The translations under genes were made by a program, and so were the position numbers. From positions 47,994,836-48,058,835 of the forward strand of contig NC_090761.1 in assembly GCF_036898095.1 (NCBI RefSeq): a DNA stretch of 64,000 bases, written 5' to 3'. The DNA comes from Palaemon carinicauda (Eukaryota; Arthropoda; Malacostraca; Decapoda; Palaemonidae). Shown piece after piece: positions 1-9,096 of the stretch (position 1 is the stretch's first letter; each line of letters opens with the position of its first letter). The notes beneath the pieces are model-generated. The model was not told the DNA's origin. It did not search any database and saw only the letters and a program-made list of their open reading frames with translations.

Positions 1-590
1 CTTTGTTCAAAGGTTTCGTGCACCTTTTGGAAGTGTGGTTGGCTTAGCAGGTCTTCTCTTGTCGGTAAGGGGCACGGCAGGAGAGTGGCTAGGTCCTGCA
101 GATCCACGAACCACTCCCTCTCCGGCCACTAGGGCGCTACCAAAGTCATCTCTGTGGACTTTGAATGTCTTAACCTGTTGAACACCTGTCTGATCATTCC
201 GAAAGGGGGAAAGGCGTAGACGTCGAGGTTGTCCCAAGGGTACTGGAAGGCATCCTCGAAGGCTGCTGTCGGATCCGGTATCGGGGAGCAGAACACGGGG
301 AGCTTTGCGTTTAATCTTGTGGCGAACATGTCTATCACTGGGGAGCCTCAACGACGGAGGACTTCCTGTGCCACTATTTGGCTTGTCCTGCTTAGCCCGT
401 CCGCCAGGACGTTCCTTTTTCCGGGGATGAATCTGGCCGATAGGGGAATGTCGTTCTTTTCGGCCCATTCTAGGACTTAAGCTGTGAGATCGCACAACTC
501 CCTTAATCTGAACCCTCCTTGTTTCTTGACATACGCTACTACCGTGGCGTTGTCGCACATGAGGGCGAATCCCGAAATTTGGCTGGGACT
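1..590 (-). pseudogene. DIRS RNase H C-terminal part and following domain, element A
   Basis: Minus-strand frames contain the RNase H segment with CDNATVVAYV, then a downstream block with FATRLNAKLPVFCSPIPDP and WDNLDVYAFPPF. Both match, residue for residue in most places, the region after the RT in elements B (13684-14180) and C (43069-44094). The block with the AFPPF-like motif occupies the place where DIRS1-like elements are reported to carry a Dam-like methyltransferase; I did not verify that assignment. Frameshifts and in-frame stops (for example near 475 and 360) mark it as dead. Confidence 0.65.
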
Positions 591-1405
591 GCTGTGACCA
601 AAGAGCTTGGAGTTGTGTTGCTGTGCTTAACCCGCGGGATTTCCCTGCACACGGGTGGAGCCGCCGACTTACTAGGCCGGGGTAACGAGTGTGCCAACGG
701 CTGCACCCGGCGAGCGGGCGGAGCCGAAGAGACACTGTACAGGGCAACGGGAGTGACTCCAGCAGCCACCGAGGCAGGCACTGGAGCGGCAACCGACCTG
801 CTGGATTCTCGACGATGACGTACCACGGTGACATAACTTTTCTTCGGTGATAACCTCCTACGGTAGTCCCTCCTCGAAGACCTCGCCCTCTTCCTGGGCG
901 GGCTGTCGCGTGGGCTCGATCTCCTCCTCCTAGATCGCTTCCTCTTCCTCCTAGAGTCTCGAACACTGTAGCTATCCGAAAAATAGGAGTCGTAGGAGAA
1001 ATCGTCATCGGAATACGAGGAGGCTGAATCTTCCGACTCTATCATGAGCCTCCTGGGGGTCCTGGGTCTGGAACTCGGGGTCACGGGCTCCATGAAGTCC
1101 AGCGGAAGCGAGGCTGATGGCGCCGGGGGTGAACAGATGATGGGACAATCATCGAGCCAACCTTCGATGTCCACCTCCAACCTCATGGGGGACCTGAAGG
1201 GCGTCCTAGGAGCCCTCCAAACGATGGAGTTGGGGTCCGAGGAGCACGTGGGCCGCTTTTCTTTGTTCTGGCCACCCCCGGAACCCGCCGAACCTGAAAA
1301 GCACTTTTCAGGCGTGGGGACGGGCGCTGATTCGGGTCCCCCCCCCACAGCGGATCTACACTTACGACGGGTCCTGCAGGCACCAGGCCTTCGTCTATAA
1401 CACAC
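539..1405 (-). pseudogene. Gag-like middle region of DIRS element A, acidic then Arg/Ser-rich
   Basis: This long open stretch carries a serine/aspartate/tyrosine-rich segment (around 970-1040) followed by a strongly basic segment rich in RS, RR and SP dipeptides (around 850-970). No enzymatic domain is visible. It resembles in composition the Arg/Pro/Ser-rich middle of the Gag frames of DIRS elements B and C but does not align closely. About 590 it runs across an internal deletion into RNase H sequence in a different frame. A structural, nucleic-acid-binding role is inferred from composition only. Confidence 0.5.
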
Positions 1406-1515
1406 ACTCCCGCCACATTAGCAGACCCCTCACTTGTCTGCACAGACCCCTTGAACACAGAATCCCCCACATCACACTATTGGGGAACGGCAATGGGCCG
1501 CTTCCCGAAACGGAC

Positions 1516-1812
1516 TTACCTCGTCCCTGCCCAGAGAGGAGAACCCTTCTCAGACAGAGTCCAGGGTGACGTCAGTGGCGAAGAAAGACCTGACTTCTTC
1601 AGCGACCTCTTAGAAGCCTTCATCTTTTTCTTAGCGTAAAGGGTCCATTGGAGGTCCGGCCAAGACTCGCACTCAGGGCACTTGGATGCCGGGGAACACC
1701 TCTTCACCCGACATGAGGAGCACAAGGTGTGCGGGTCGACCTCGGGCGACGAGAGCCATGCCCCACAAGACTTACCAGCTTGGGGCACAGGACAGCGACG
1801 CTGATGATCCAT
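1516..1812 (-). pseudogene. Gag-like protein N-terminus of DIRS element A
   Basis: The frame opens at the minus-strand ATG at 1812 and gives about 98 residues. It starts with a cysteine-rich box containing DPHTLCSSCRVKRC and CPECESW, followed by a lysine-rich stretch. The same box opens the Gag frames at 19521 (minus) and 38869 (plus), where DPHTLCP.CRGQRC and C.ECREW are found, so homology is secure. The cysteine spacing suggests zinc binding; this is inference. The frame ends at 1516, after which the Gag-like text continues in another frame, so it is broken or spliced. Confidence 0.6.
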
Positions 1813-1943
1813 GGTAAAAGCGAACACAAACGACACAAGCACACAAGGGAAAGGTGAGGAACACAATGAGAACACGTGGAACACAAGAGAAAGGAACACA
1901 CGGGAACACGAGGGACAAGGTAAGGAGAACACAAGGTGAACGG

Positions 1944-2011
1944 CTGGGATAAGAGAGAGAGCGGCAAGATGAAGTCACTGGGATAAGAGAGAGAGCGGCA
2001 AGATGAAGTCA
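1944..2011. repeat. 34-bp tandem duplication in leader of DIRS A
   Basis: Two adjacent, essentially identical copies of a 34-base unit beginning CTGGGATAAGAG lie between the Gag start and the element terminus. Confidence 0.8.
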
Positions 2012-2218
2012 CAGCCACAACCAGACGCTTACTGGTTAACAAGCAAGACCCTACGTGTGACCCGGGGCGCACCAGGGCGAGTATCCTTCCGCCCCAGAGC
2101 GCCCCTGAGAGGTAGTGGAGAGAGGGGGAACTACACAAAATTCTTGGTCGGTGATTAAGGAGATTCCCAGACTCTCCTAAGAAAGTAGTTCAAGGTAAGT
2201 ACTCTGTGTTGGAACAAA

Positions 2219-2462
2219 TGGAAAATAAACAAGTTATGGCTATTTAAAGGTGTTTACTTCCTATGCATTTGTTAAGAACACAAAATCTTTAAAAAACATG
2301 TTTTTTAAAACAAAAAGTTAGATTAGGTTAGGTTAGGTCTCAATGTTACCTTGCTTCTATTAGATAGTTGTTGTAGTCCACAAACAAGTCATGGCTAATA
2401 CTGTACACAGTTCGTCACTGCAGAGTTTTATGCTCGTGTTTCTTAACAAATACATAGGAAAT
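2219..2462. other. Spacer between DIRS A and DIRS B with an inverted repeat and TTAGG-like pentamers
   Basis: No gene is seen. Arms of about 25 bases at 2258-2281 and 2438-2462 are inverted copies (CCTATG.ATTTGTTAAGAA versus TTCTTAACAAATACATAGG). The right arm stops exactly where DIRS B begins. A short run of three TTAGG units sits near 2320-2336. Copies of ACAAGT.ATGGCTA at about 2230 and 2384 are in direct orientation. Confidence 0.5.
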
Positions 2463-2662
2463 ATGACAAATTCGTAGATAATTTGTATTTTTCCTAACTA
2501 TACAAACCTTAGCTATTTACATGGAGTAATTACTTCGGCGTAGCTGAATGACGAGCCATTAGAAGTTTAACGAGGGTTTACTACCCCACCGCTAGTTAGC
2601 GGGGGGTAGCTTGCTACCCCCCCCCCCCCCTCACACACACTAGTGAGTGCTTCACTTTGCTT
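2463..2662 (-). repeat. 3' inverted terminal repeat of DIRS B
   Basis: The part from about 2515 to 2662 (CTTCGGCGTAGCTGAATGAC and onward, ending in CTTCACTTTGC) is the inverted copy of 19637-19760 at the other end. The outermost 55 bases (ATGACAAATTCG onward) instead pair with the ICR at 2713-2770, as in DIRS1. A run of about 14 C lies at 2617-2631. Confidence 0.85.
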
Positions 2663-2712
2663 AGAGGTAGGACTTATCCCGGGGGACAGGGCTGGCGGGT
2701 AAATACAGTATG

Positions 2713-2814
2713 TGTAAATAGCTAAGGTTTGTATAGTTAGGAAAAATACAAATTATCTACGAATTTGTCATTTGTTCCGTAACTGAAATACAAACCACGC
2801 TATTTACATGGGGT
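2713..2814 (-). repeat. Internal complementary region of DIRS B
   Basis: The left half (GTAAATAGCTAAGG to AATTTGTCA) is complementary to the outer end of the 3' ITR at 2463-2520. The right half (TTTGTTCCGTAACTG to CATGGGG) is complementary to the outer 5' end at 19760-19800. It is therefore a copy of the joined element ends, the structure thought to template circle closure in DIRS replication. Confidence 0.85.
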
Positions 2815-3294
2815 GACTCAACCCTTAGGAAGGGAGGTAAGTCCCTGCCATACTGGCTTTGGCTTTGCCCGGGGACTCCATATTCGAGTGTGTAAGTACT
2901 CAAGAAATAAGGAGTCCCTGCTCCTCGCTAGCATGCTGTGAAACTGCTGCGTCCTACATAGGCTGTGTGTGAGGGTGAGGAAGTGACTCGTCCTAGGAAG
3001 TTGACCTGGAGTTCTTCAGATGGATATCTAGGCTAGGACTCTCCCAATACCACCTCGTCAGGGTATGGGGACATGACAGTATTACACTTAATACTAGGAA
3101 CACAAGGGAGCATGGTTTACCTGCAGTGGTTTGAGGTCAGCTGTGCAGAGAACCCAGGATGCTGCTTTCTCCAAGGGAGGAGAGGATGAAGAAAAGAATA
3201 AGGGCCAGACAGATCTTTTCATTCATGCAGACTAAAACCGGTTAACAATGCCCTCAACCTTCTGCTACTTGTCCATTAAGGAGCCTGAGGTTAG
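2815..3294. other. DIRS B sequence between recombinase end and ICR, no frame recognised
   Basis: This matches the equivalent stretch of DIRS C (about 44907-45380; shared words include CAGACTAAAACCGGTTAAC on one strand). It holds no open frame of note and is probably 3' untranslated sequence. Confidence 0.55.
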
Positions 3295-3841
3295 ACCAGC
3301 TGTTGTGCAGCCACCACAGGGCCGATAGAGAACGTATCGAGCCTCCTGTGTGTCACGTCTTGCAGGTGGTCTGACGCTTCCACACCCTAGCTTGCAGGAC
3401 CTGCGTCACTGAATACTTTTCCTAGAAGGCCACGGACGTAGCTATGCCCCTGACATCATGCGCTCTAGGGCGACGTGACGGACAAGGGTCAGGATTCAAG
3501 GCCAGGTGTATTACCTTGCGAATCCAGGCCGAGATAGTATTCCTGGTGACCCTCCTCTTCGTTTTCCCAGTGCTCACGAACAAGGCTTGCACCTGGGGAC
3601 GAACTGCAGCTGTTCTTTTAAGATACAACCTCAGACTCCTCACTTGGCACAGTAGGAGATGGTCTGGGTCATCTGTTACAGAACGAAGACTCGAAACCTG
3701 GAAAGAGTCGAACCTAGGGTCCGGCACTCCCGGATTCTGAGTCTTGGCAACAAACTCAGGGACGAATCTGAACGTTACTTCCCCCCATCCCCTTGAATGG
3801 GCAATGTCGTACGAGAGACCATGCAATTCACTGACTCGCTT
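3295..3841 (-). pseudogene. Tyrosine recombinase C-terminal half, DIRS B
   Basis: The minus strand encodes the recombinase from the first catalytic arginine region ([16 protein letters not shown]) to the HxxR box (AHDVRGIAT). It is separated from its N-terminal half (13199-13816) by the BEL element. A TAG follows SVAF at 3422. Downstream, at about 3360-3385, WKRQTT is joined directly to the sequence that should follow the active-site tyrosine: about 15 bases present in element C at about 44817-44832, encoding the FTAHY segment, are absent here. The protein could not complete strand exchange even if the BEL were gone. Confidence 0.85.
3837..3841. repeat. Target-site duplication of the BEL element, left copy
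   Basis: CGCTT stands immediately before the 5' LTR and again at 13194-13198 immediately after the 3' LTR. Five bases is the usual length for BEL/Pao insertions. Element C, which lacks the BEL, has a single recombinase site here. Confidence 0.9.
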
Positions 3842-4629
3842 TGTCGGGAATTTCGACCTGATCAATCGAAGTTCCCGCCATTTGACTCCGTCTATGATTA
3901 CGTCAAATTGGAGGGAGAGGAGAGAACTCGCGGGCGAATGAATGTCGTTCAAGACGAGAATGTTTAGAACCAAAAAGAGAAACCGCCTGGTAGGGGAGGC
4001 GCTGAGACTAAAGAAATCAATTACTTGTAATTTAAGATTAAGAAAAATAACGTCATTTTATTGTAACATGATAAAAAAATCCAATCTAGAAATTTAGGTT
4101 CAGGAAAAATTGCGCCAAAAAAGTGACGTCGGAGGTTGCAAGGCTTGCTCTGTCTCTTTGATCCGACGTCCCCAATCACAGTAAGTCCTATCTAATTGTT
4201 CTCTCTCCCCACCCCTAGTGTACCCAGGTCGGTTTCCATGTAGGTCTTGATAGAGTTGTTGTAAAGTTTGTATCTATTTATATTTTGTCGATCCTTGTGC
4301 CAGGGGATCAGTGTTATTGTGTAAAGTACCTCTAAAGGTCTCGGTAAGAGGTTTATCGAGATAACCTTATAAATTTTCAATTAATTTTGCTAAAATCTTG
4401 AGTCCGATGCGGACATAGTTTTTTTTGGTCGCACATGTTCTTGTATGTCAAGTAAGGGTTAATTTTTTTATGTTTCTCGTATCAGATTATTATTTTTGTA
4501 ATAAAATTTGTTAAAATATAACCATATTCTATTTACTTTCCCGATGGTTTTGTGAAGTGAGTCCCTCCGACATTGTGATCTGCCCATTACATCGGGCTAT
4601 TGAGTATAAACCGGTGAAATTTCGCCACA
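3842..4629 (+). repeat. 5' LTR of BEL element
   Basis: It begins TGTCGGGAATTTCG and ends AATTTCGCCACA. It differs from the 3' LTR at three transitions seen by eye (about 3895, 4012 and 4060), T here and C in the 3' copy, two of them at CpG sites. A candidate polyadenylation signal AATAAA lies at 4500-4505. Confidence 0.95.
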
Positions 4630-4631
4630 TT

Positions 4632-4648
4632 TGGTCCTTCGAACCGGA
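4632..4648 (+). promoter_or_regulatory. Possible tRNA primer-binding site
   Basis: Two bases after the LTR the sequence begins TGGTCCTTCGAACCGGA. The initial TGG fits pairing with a tRNA CCA end, but I cannot match the rest to a specific tRNA. Confidence 0.35.
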
Positions 4649-4688
4649 TCACAAGTGCTTCCCAGAGCCGGACGGAACTAATTGGAGT

Positions 4689-5222
4689 ATGAGTTTTAGA
4701 GTAGCGTTGATAGGGCACAGCCAACTCTCACCAAATCTACCTCAATGTTCGGGTAACGAAATAGAAATCTACCGCAGGCCGGGGGGCCGAATCCACCATT
4801 TCTTGAACGAACAGTTGGAATTCTGGGACAAGAGGTACGATTTGGTTATTTTATACCTAGGAGGGAACGACCTGGCTAATGAACATCCCAAAACTGTGTG
4901 GGATAATTTGAAGGTCCTCATCGAGCGGTTGAGGAGCATAGCGGGGATCATTGCAATTTGTGACGCAGAGGTTAGGGAATATCTACCCGATAACCGTTTC
5001 GCAGTTAATTCGACAGAGTACATTAGTAAAGTAAAGAATTTCAATGCCAGAGTTAAGAAATATTGTTCAAAGAGGCATCAGTACGGTGTGAGACACTTGC
5101 CGATGAACTCCAGAGCCTACCGCGAGGGCAGATTAAGAGATAGGGTCCACTTTGACCAGTCAATCCGCAACGCTTTCCTCAACCGGCTGATGAGGTTGAT
5201 TAGGAGGGAGGGAGAGAAGTAA
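4689..5222 (+). CDS. SGNH/GDSL-type hydrolase-like ORF in BEL leader
   Basis: The predicted protein has 177 residues. The frame is open from 4557, but upstream codons lie in the LTR, so ATG 4689 (MSFRVALIGHSQ) is taken as start. All four SGNH blocks are visible: Ser11 in GHSQ, Gly32/33 in RRPGGRI, Asn60 in LGGND after a hydrophobic strand (YDLVILYL), and the Asp151-x-x-His154 pair in RDRVHFD near the C-terminus. SGNH enzymes are esterases/lipases; domains of this kind are known in CR1 LINE ORF1 and in some Ngaro elements. I do not know of one reported in BEL/Pao. Its stop TAA is followed by CAATTA and the frame then continues open into gag. Function in the element is unknown. Confidence 0.75.
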   Translation: MSFRVALIGHSQLSPNLPQCSGNEIEIYRRPGGRIHHFLNEQLEFWDKRYDLVILYLGGNDLANEHPKTVWDNLKVLIERLRSIAGIIAICDAEVREYLPDNRFAVNSTEYISKVKNFNARVKKYCSKRHQYGVRHLPMNSRAYREGRLRDRVHFDQSIRNAFLNRLMRLIRREGEK

Positions 5223-5228
5223 CAATTA
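5220..5228 (+). promoter_or_regulatory. Candidate leaky stop: TAA followed by CAATTA
   Basis: The stop of the SGNH frame is followed by CAATTA, which fits the CARYYA consensus of tobamovirus-type readthrough signals. No other stop occurs in this frame from 5223 to the gag ATG at 5361 or through gag. Readthrough would give an SGNH-Gag fusion. This is inference; a stop lost or gained by mutation could look the same. Confidence 0.45.
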
Positions 5229-5360
5229 AAGGTTCGTCTATGTCCCGATGTGCGATCGCCCATGTGGGTCAGTTTCTTTGAGTCCCTTCTTAACGTAAAA
5301 TTACCTTTCTTTCCTTGCTTTGCCAAACCCCCCCAAAAACGTAAAGTAAAGTTAATTAAG

Positions 5361-6405
5361 ATGGCGGTGTCCACGATCGTTCATGTCGAGGCGTCGATGG
5401 GCCTACTGGAAGACTTACTAAGCGAAACGCAAAGGGCGCTTATAGAGACCTACTCTGAGTCCATTTACCAGAATTTGGTAACGAAGTTGCAGGCAGAGGT
5501 CCGACAGCTTAAAGAGCTATACAAAAGCCAGCGCGTTAAATTAGAATCTAGTATCCAAGCCCGAATTAGGCATATGTTAGGTGAAGCGACACGTGCTTCC
5601 ACCCTATTGTATAATAGAATAGATAAAGTGAAAGGCCCTTCAACGGGGAATGTTGCCCTCCCCAGGTTGAAGCCGCTGCCTCTCCCCACGTTTGAAGGGG
5701 AAGTGCAAGAGTACGCATCGTACCGTGAACTATTCACAATCCACGTGGATAGAAGAGCTGATTTAGACGAAGTGTCTAAATTCACATATTTATTGGGGAC
5801 GTTGGGCAAAGAGCCGCTTAGGATCATCAAATCTCTAAGTGTAACCGCCGCGAACTATAGTGTAGCATTAGACCTATTAGATAAGCAGTATGGCAACGTG
5901 CACCAGACACTCGTGATTCTGCACCGTAAATTAGCCAACATCTTTGTGCCGTCACTAAACCCAGTAGAACTTAAAAGGTTCCGTTTTGAGTTGACCATCA
6001 TTATTGAACAAATCAAAAGACTTAGTACCAATGACTTAGGCCAGGGCATGGTCATGAGCCTCATTAATCAAAAACTTTCAGAGGGAAAACTATACCGCAA
6101 AGTGGTAGAGCATTTGAGGAAATGTGACTATACGTTGGACGAGTTTTTTGAGGCAATAGATTTTATTGTGAGAATGTTAGAAGACGATGCGTTGCAGAGA
6201 GGCGACAGTCTTGAGAGTGACAAAAGACCAGACTGTAGTGTAAGACCGAAAACCCATCCCATCCACCATAATTCCTGCCCATTTTGTAGCGAACGGCATC
6301 CGCCTCACGGATGTTGCCAAGTGACTGACGTAGCTGCTAGACGTCGCATTTTGCTAAAAAGGGGTCTTTGTTTTAATTGCACGAAATCAGGCCATCGTAG
6401 CGATA

Positions 6406-6431
<26 letters not shown>
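5361..6431 (+). pseudogene. BEL Gag, truncated by a MITE insertion
   Basis: The start is taken at ATG 5361 (MAVSTIVHVEASM). It shows an N-terminal coiled-coil-like region (roughly residues 10-75), the PLPTFEGEVQEYASYRELF capsid signature typical of BEL/Pao Gag (DUF1759-like), then a knuckle CPFCSERHPPHGC and a second beginning CFNCTKSGHRS. At 6406 the MITE interrupts the frame inside that second knuckle, and the native text ends at codon 348. The frame resumes at 7144 after the MITE: excision leaving one TA would put both sides in the same frame. Gag would coat element RNA in virus-like particles. Confidence 0.85.
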
Positions 6432-7143
<712 letters not shown>

Positions 7144-7594
7144 TAAATGTCCCGTTTCAAATTCCTGTAGAAACTGTAATGCTAAGCACCACACTGCAAT
7201 TTGCGATGCGGGTAGACCGCAATCAATCCCTAGTCATAGTAGTAATAGTCAATCAACAACGTCCCGCCCCGTAGTAAATGCGACGCCTGCGCAGAACCAA
7301 ACTGCCCCCCGTCCATCCAAAGTTAAAGTAGAATCTAAACCATGCACAAGCGCAAAGATCGCGCAGAGGTCTGATGTGGACCTCCCATACACTATCTTGC
7401 CAACAGCCATGGCAGGTATCCAACTAAGGCAAGGTAGTAAGCGAGTCCGCCTATTTCTCAACTCGGGAAGCCAGAGGAGCTTCATCTCAGCAAAAATTGC
7501 CCGTCAATTAGGCCTACCAGTGGTAGGAAGAGTTTCCTTGAATATAGCTCCGTTTGGTTCCGAGGAAATAAGCGGACAATACGATGTACAGTAG
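7144..7594 (+). pseudogene. BEL Gag C-terminus and aspartic protease, catalytic Asp changed to Asn
   Basis: After the MITE the frame carries the second half of the zinc knuckles ([10 protein letters not shown]), a Pro/Ser/Gln-rich linker, and a DUF1758-type retropepsin with [16 protein letters not shown]. The expected motif is D[ST]G; here the codon is AAC, so the catalytic aspartate is replaced by asparagine. The ancestral GAC would lie in a CpG, consistent with deamination. A stop at 7592-7594 and a shift to another frame near 7585 separate this from the following RT part. The product would be inactive. Confidence 0.8.
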
Positions 7595-7599
7595 TAAGT

Positions 7600-9095
7600 T
7601 GCAGGGTTGAAATGGGGAAAAGAATCGTGCGTATGAAGTTGGTGGCACACGAACATGTGGACGTCCCGATACATAACGTGGGTTATGTAAAGGTCCGACA
7701 GCATCTGTTGACCAAGGGAGTCACGTTAGCCGATCCAGCAAACCAATCAGATACCATGAAGAACGTTCATATTTTAGTTGGGGCTGATTATTTTAGCTAT
7801 TTTATCATAGGTGTAGAAAAAGTAGATGGGATAAATCTTTTCTTAACGCATAATGGTATGTCCCCGTACGGGAAGGTGCCACAGTGGCTGTTCCAAGGGG
7901 AAAAGGTCGAACAAGTAAGAACGTTGAGAGTGTGCAGAATCCCGGACGAGCCATATCTGTATGATGTAGATGAGTGGTGGCGATTAGACCGTGTTGGCAT
8001 CGCCCCATCTGAGCAATACACTGTTCGCGAGGCCGAGGCCATGCGAAAGGTATCGCAAAGCGTTGTAAGAAAACCTGAGGGATATCAGGTTAGCCTACCA
8101 TTCGGGTCGGATGCTAGGCCAGAAACAAATTATCGTAACGCTGTGGCGCAGTTAGAGTCGTTGCAGACCAAATTCAGAAAGGATAGGAAATATTTTGAAC
8201 AATATCAGGGAGTAATAGATAAATATATCGAAGCAGGTTTTATATCAGAGGTGAAAAATCCCATAGTGGAAGGTTATTACATGCCACACTTTGGTGTTAA
8301 GAAAGACAGCCGTACCACCCCCCTTAGAATCGTGTTCAATGCCTCGGCAAAGTCAAAGGGTTGCAAGTCATTGAATGAATGTCTCTTACCTGGGCCCAAT
8401 TTGGTAGAGGTAGCATATACTGTAGTTTAATCATAAGGTTTAGGTTGAACCGATATGCCATGTTAGCCGACATAAGTAAAGCATTCCATCGTGTTTTGTT
8501 AGATCCTCGTGATGTCAAATACACACGATTTCTGTGGCGCGAGGCAGCTGGTCGAGCGCTTACCTTCGCCTTTAGAGTCGTGGTGTTCGGCATCACAGCT
8601 AGTCCATTTTTGCTACAACAAATATTAAATTGTCATTTTAAAGAGGAAGGGCACCCAGATTTAGTAAAATCCTTTTATGTCGATAATTATCTGGCCACGT
8701 TTGAAGATATAGAACATATGAGGCGAGAGCATGAGTCTGTTCATAACATCTTAAAAAGGGCGGGTATGCCCTTAGAAGGGTGGGCAAGCAATCACTTGGC
8801 CTTCGATAGCGAGAAACAGTGGAGTGAGCCCGTGAGTGTGAACGTGCTCGGGCTGCGATGGGCCCGGGACGTGGACAGATTGTGTGTGAAAGAAAGTAAA
8901 AGGATCTGTGAGTTGGGGGAGGGATGGGTGCCTACGAAGCGTAGGGTACTTTCCCTATTAGTCTCCATTTATGATCCGATAGGTTTGATAAGCCCATTAT
9001 TTGTAAGGGGAAAACTTTTCCTTCAACAACTATGGGAGGATAATGTAGGTTGGGATGATGTGTTAGGAGAAGAAAGAGCTAAAGAGGGAAAGTGA
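7600..9095 (+). pseudogene. BEL/Pao reverse transcriptase, frameshifted, YVDN active site
   Basis: Protease/RT linker and RT run in one frame to 8430 (VGADYF, then SPYGKVPQWLF, later LRIVFNASAKSKG). The frame shifts near 8405-8420, and RT continues to 9095 with ADISKAFHRVLL (motif A), FGITASPFLLQ (motif B) and FYVDNYLATFE (motif C). BEL/Pao elements normally have YVDD; the second Asp codon is AAT here, which should abolish polymerisation. Another frameshift near 9085 leads into RNase H. These lesions contrast with the near-identical LTRs. Confidence 0.85.
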
Positions 9096-9096
9096 A

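Larger units (their letters stand above)
1..2218 (-). mobile_element. DIRS-like retrotransposon A, partial and internally deleted
   Basis: Reading the minus strand from 2218 to 1, this holds a Gag-like start with a cysteine-rich box, a serine/aspartate- and then arginine/serine-rich middle, and directly after it the C-terminal part of a DIRS-type RNase H and the following domain. The whole reverse transcriptase is missing. The same gene order occurs in the other two DIRS elements of this window (2463-19800 and 38563-45719), but A is a clearly different family. The minus-strand start at 2218 is TTTGTTCC, the same terminal octamer as the other two. The element runs off the left edge, so its recombinase and other end are not visible. 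The boundary at 2218 is inferred from the shared terminus. Confidence 0.7.

Noticed and set aside
7249..7485. Minus-strand small frames over BEL gag/protease
   Set aside because: Opposite-strand shadows of the coding region.
7450..8700. APOBEC-like hypermutation as cause of the two Asp to Asn changes in BEL
   Set aside because: Only two G-to-A changes are inferred, with no strand-wide excess visible; CpG decay explains one of them and APOBEC enzymes are not known from crustaceans.
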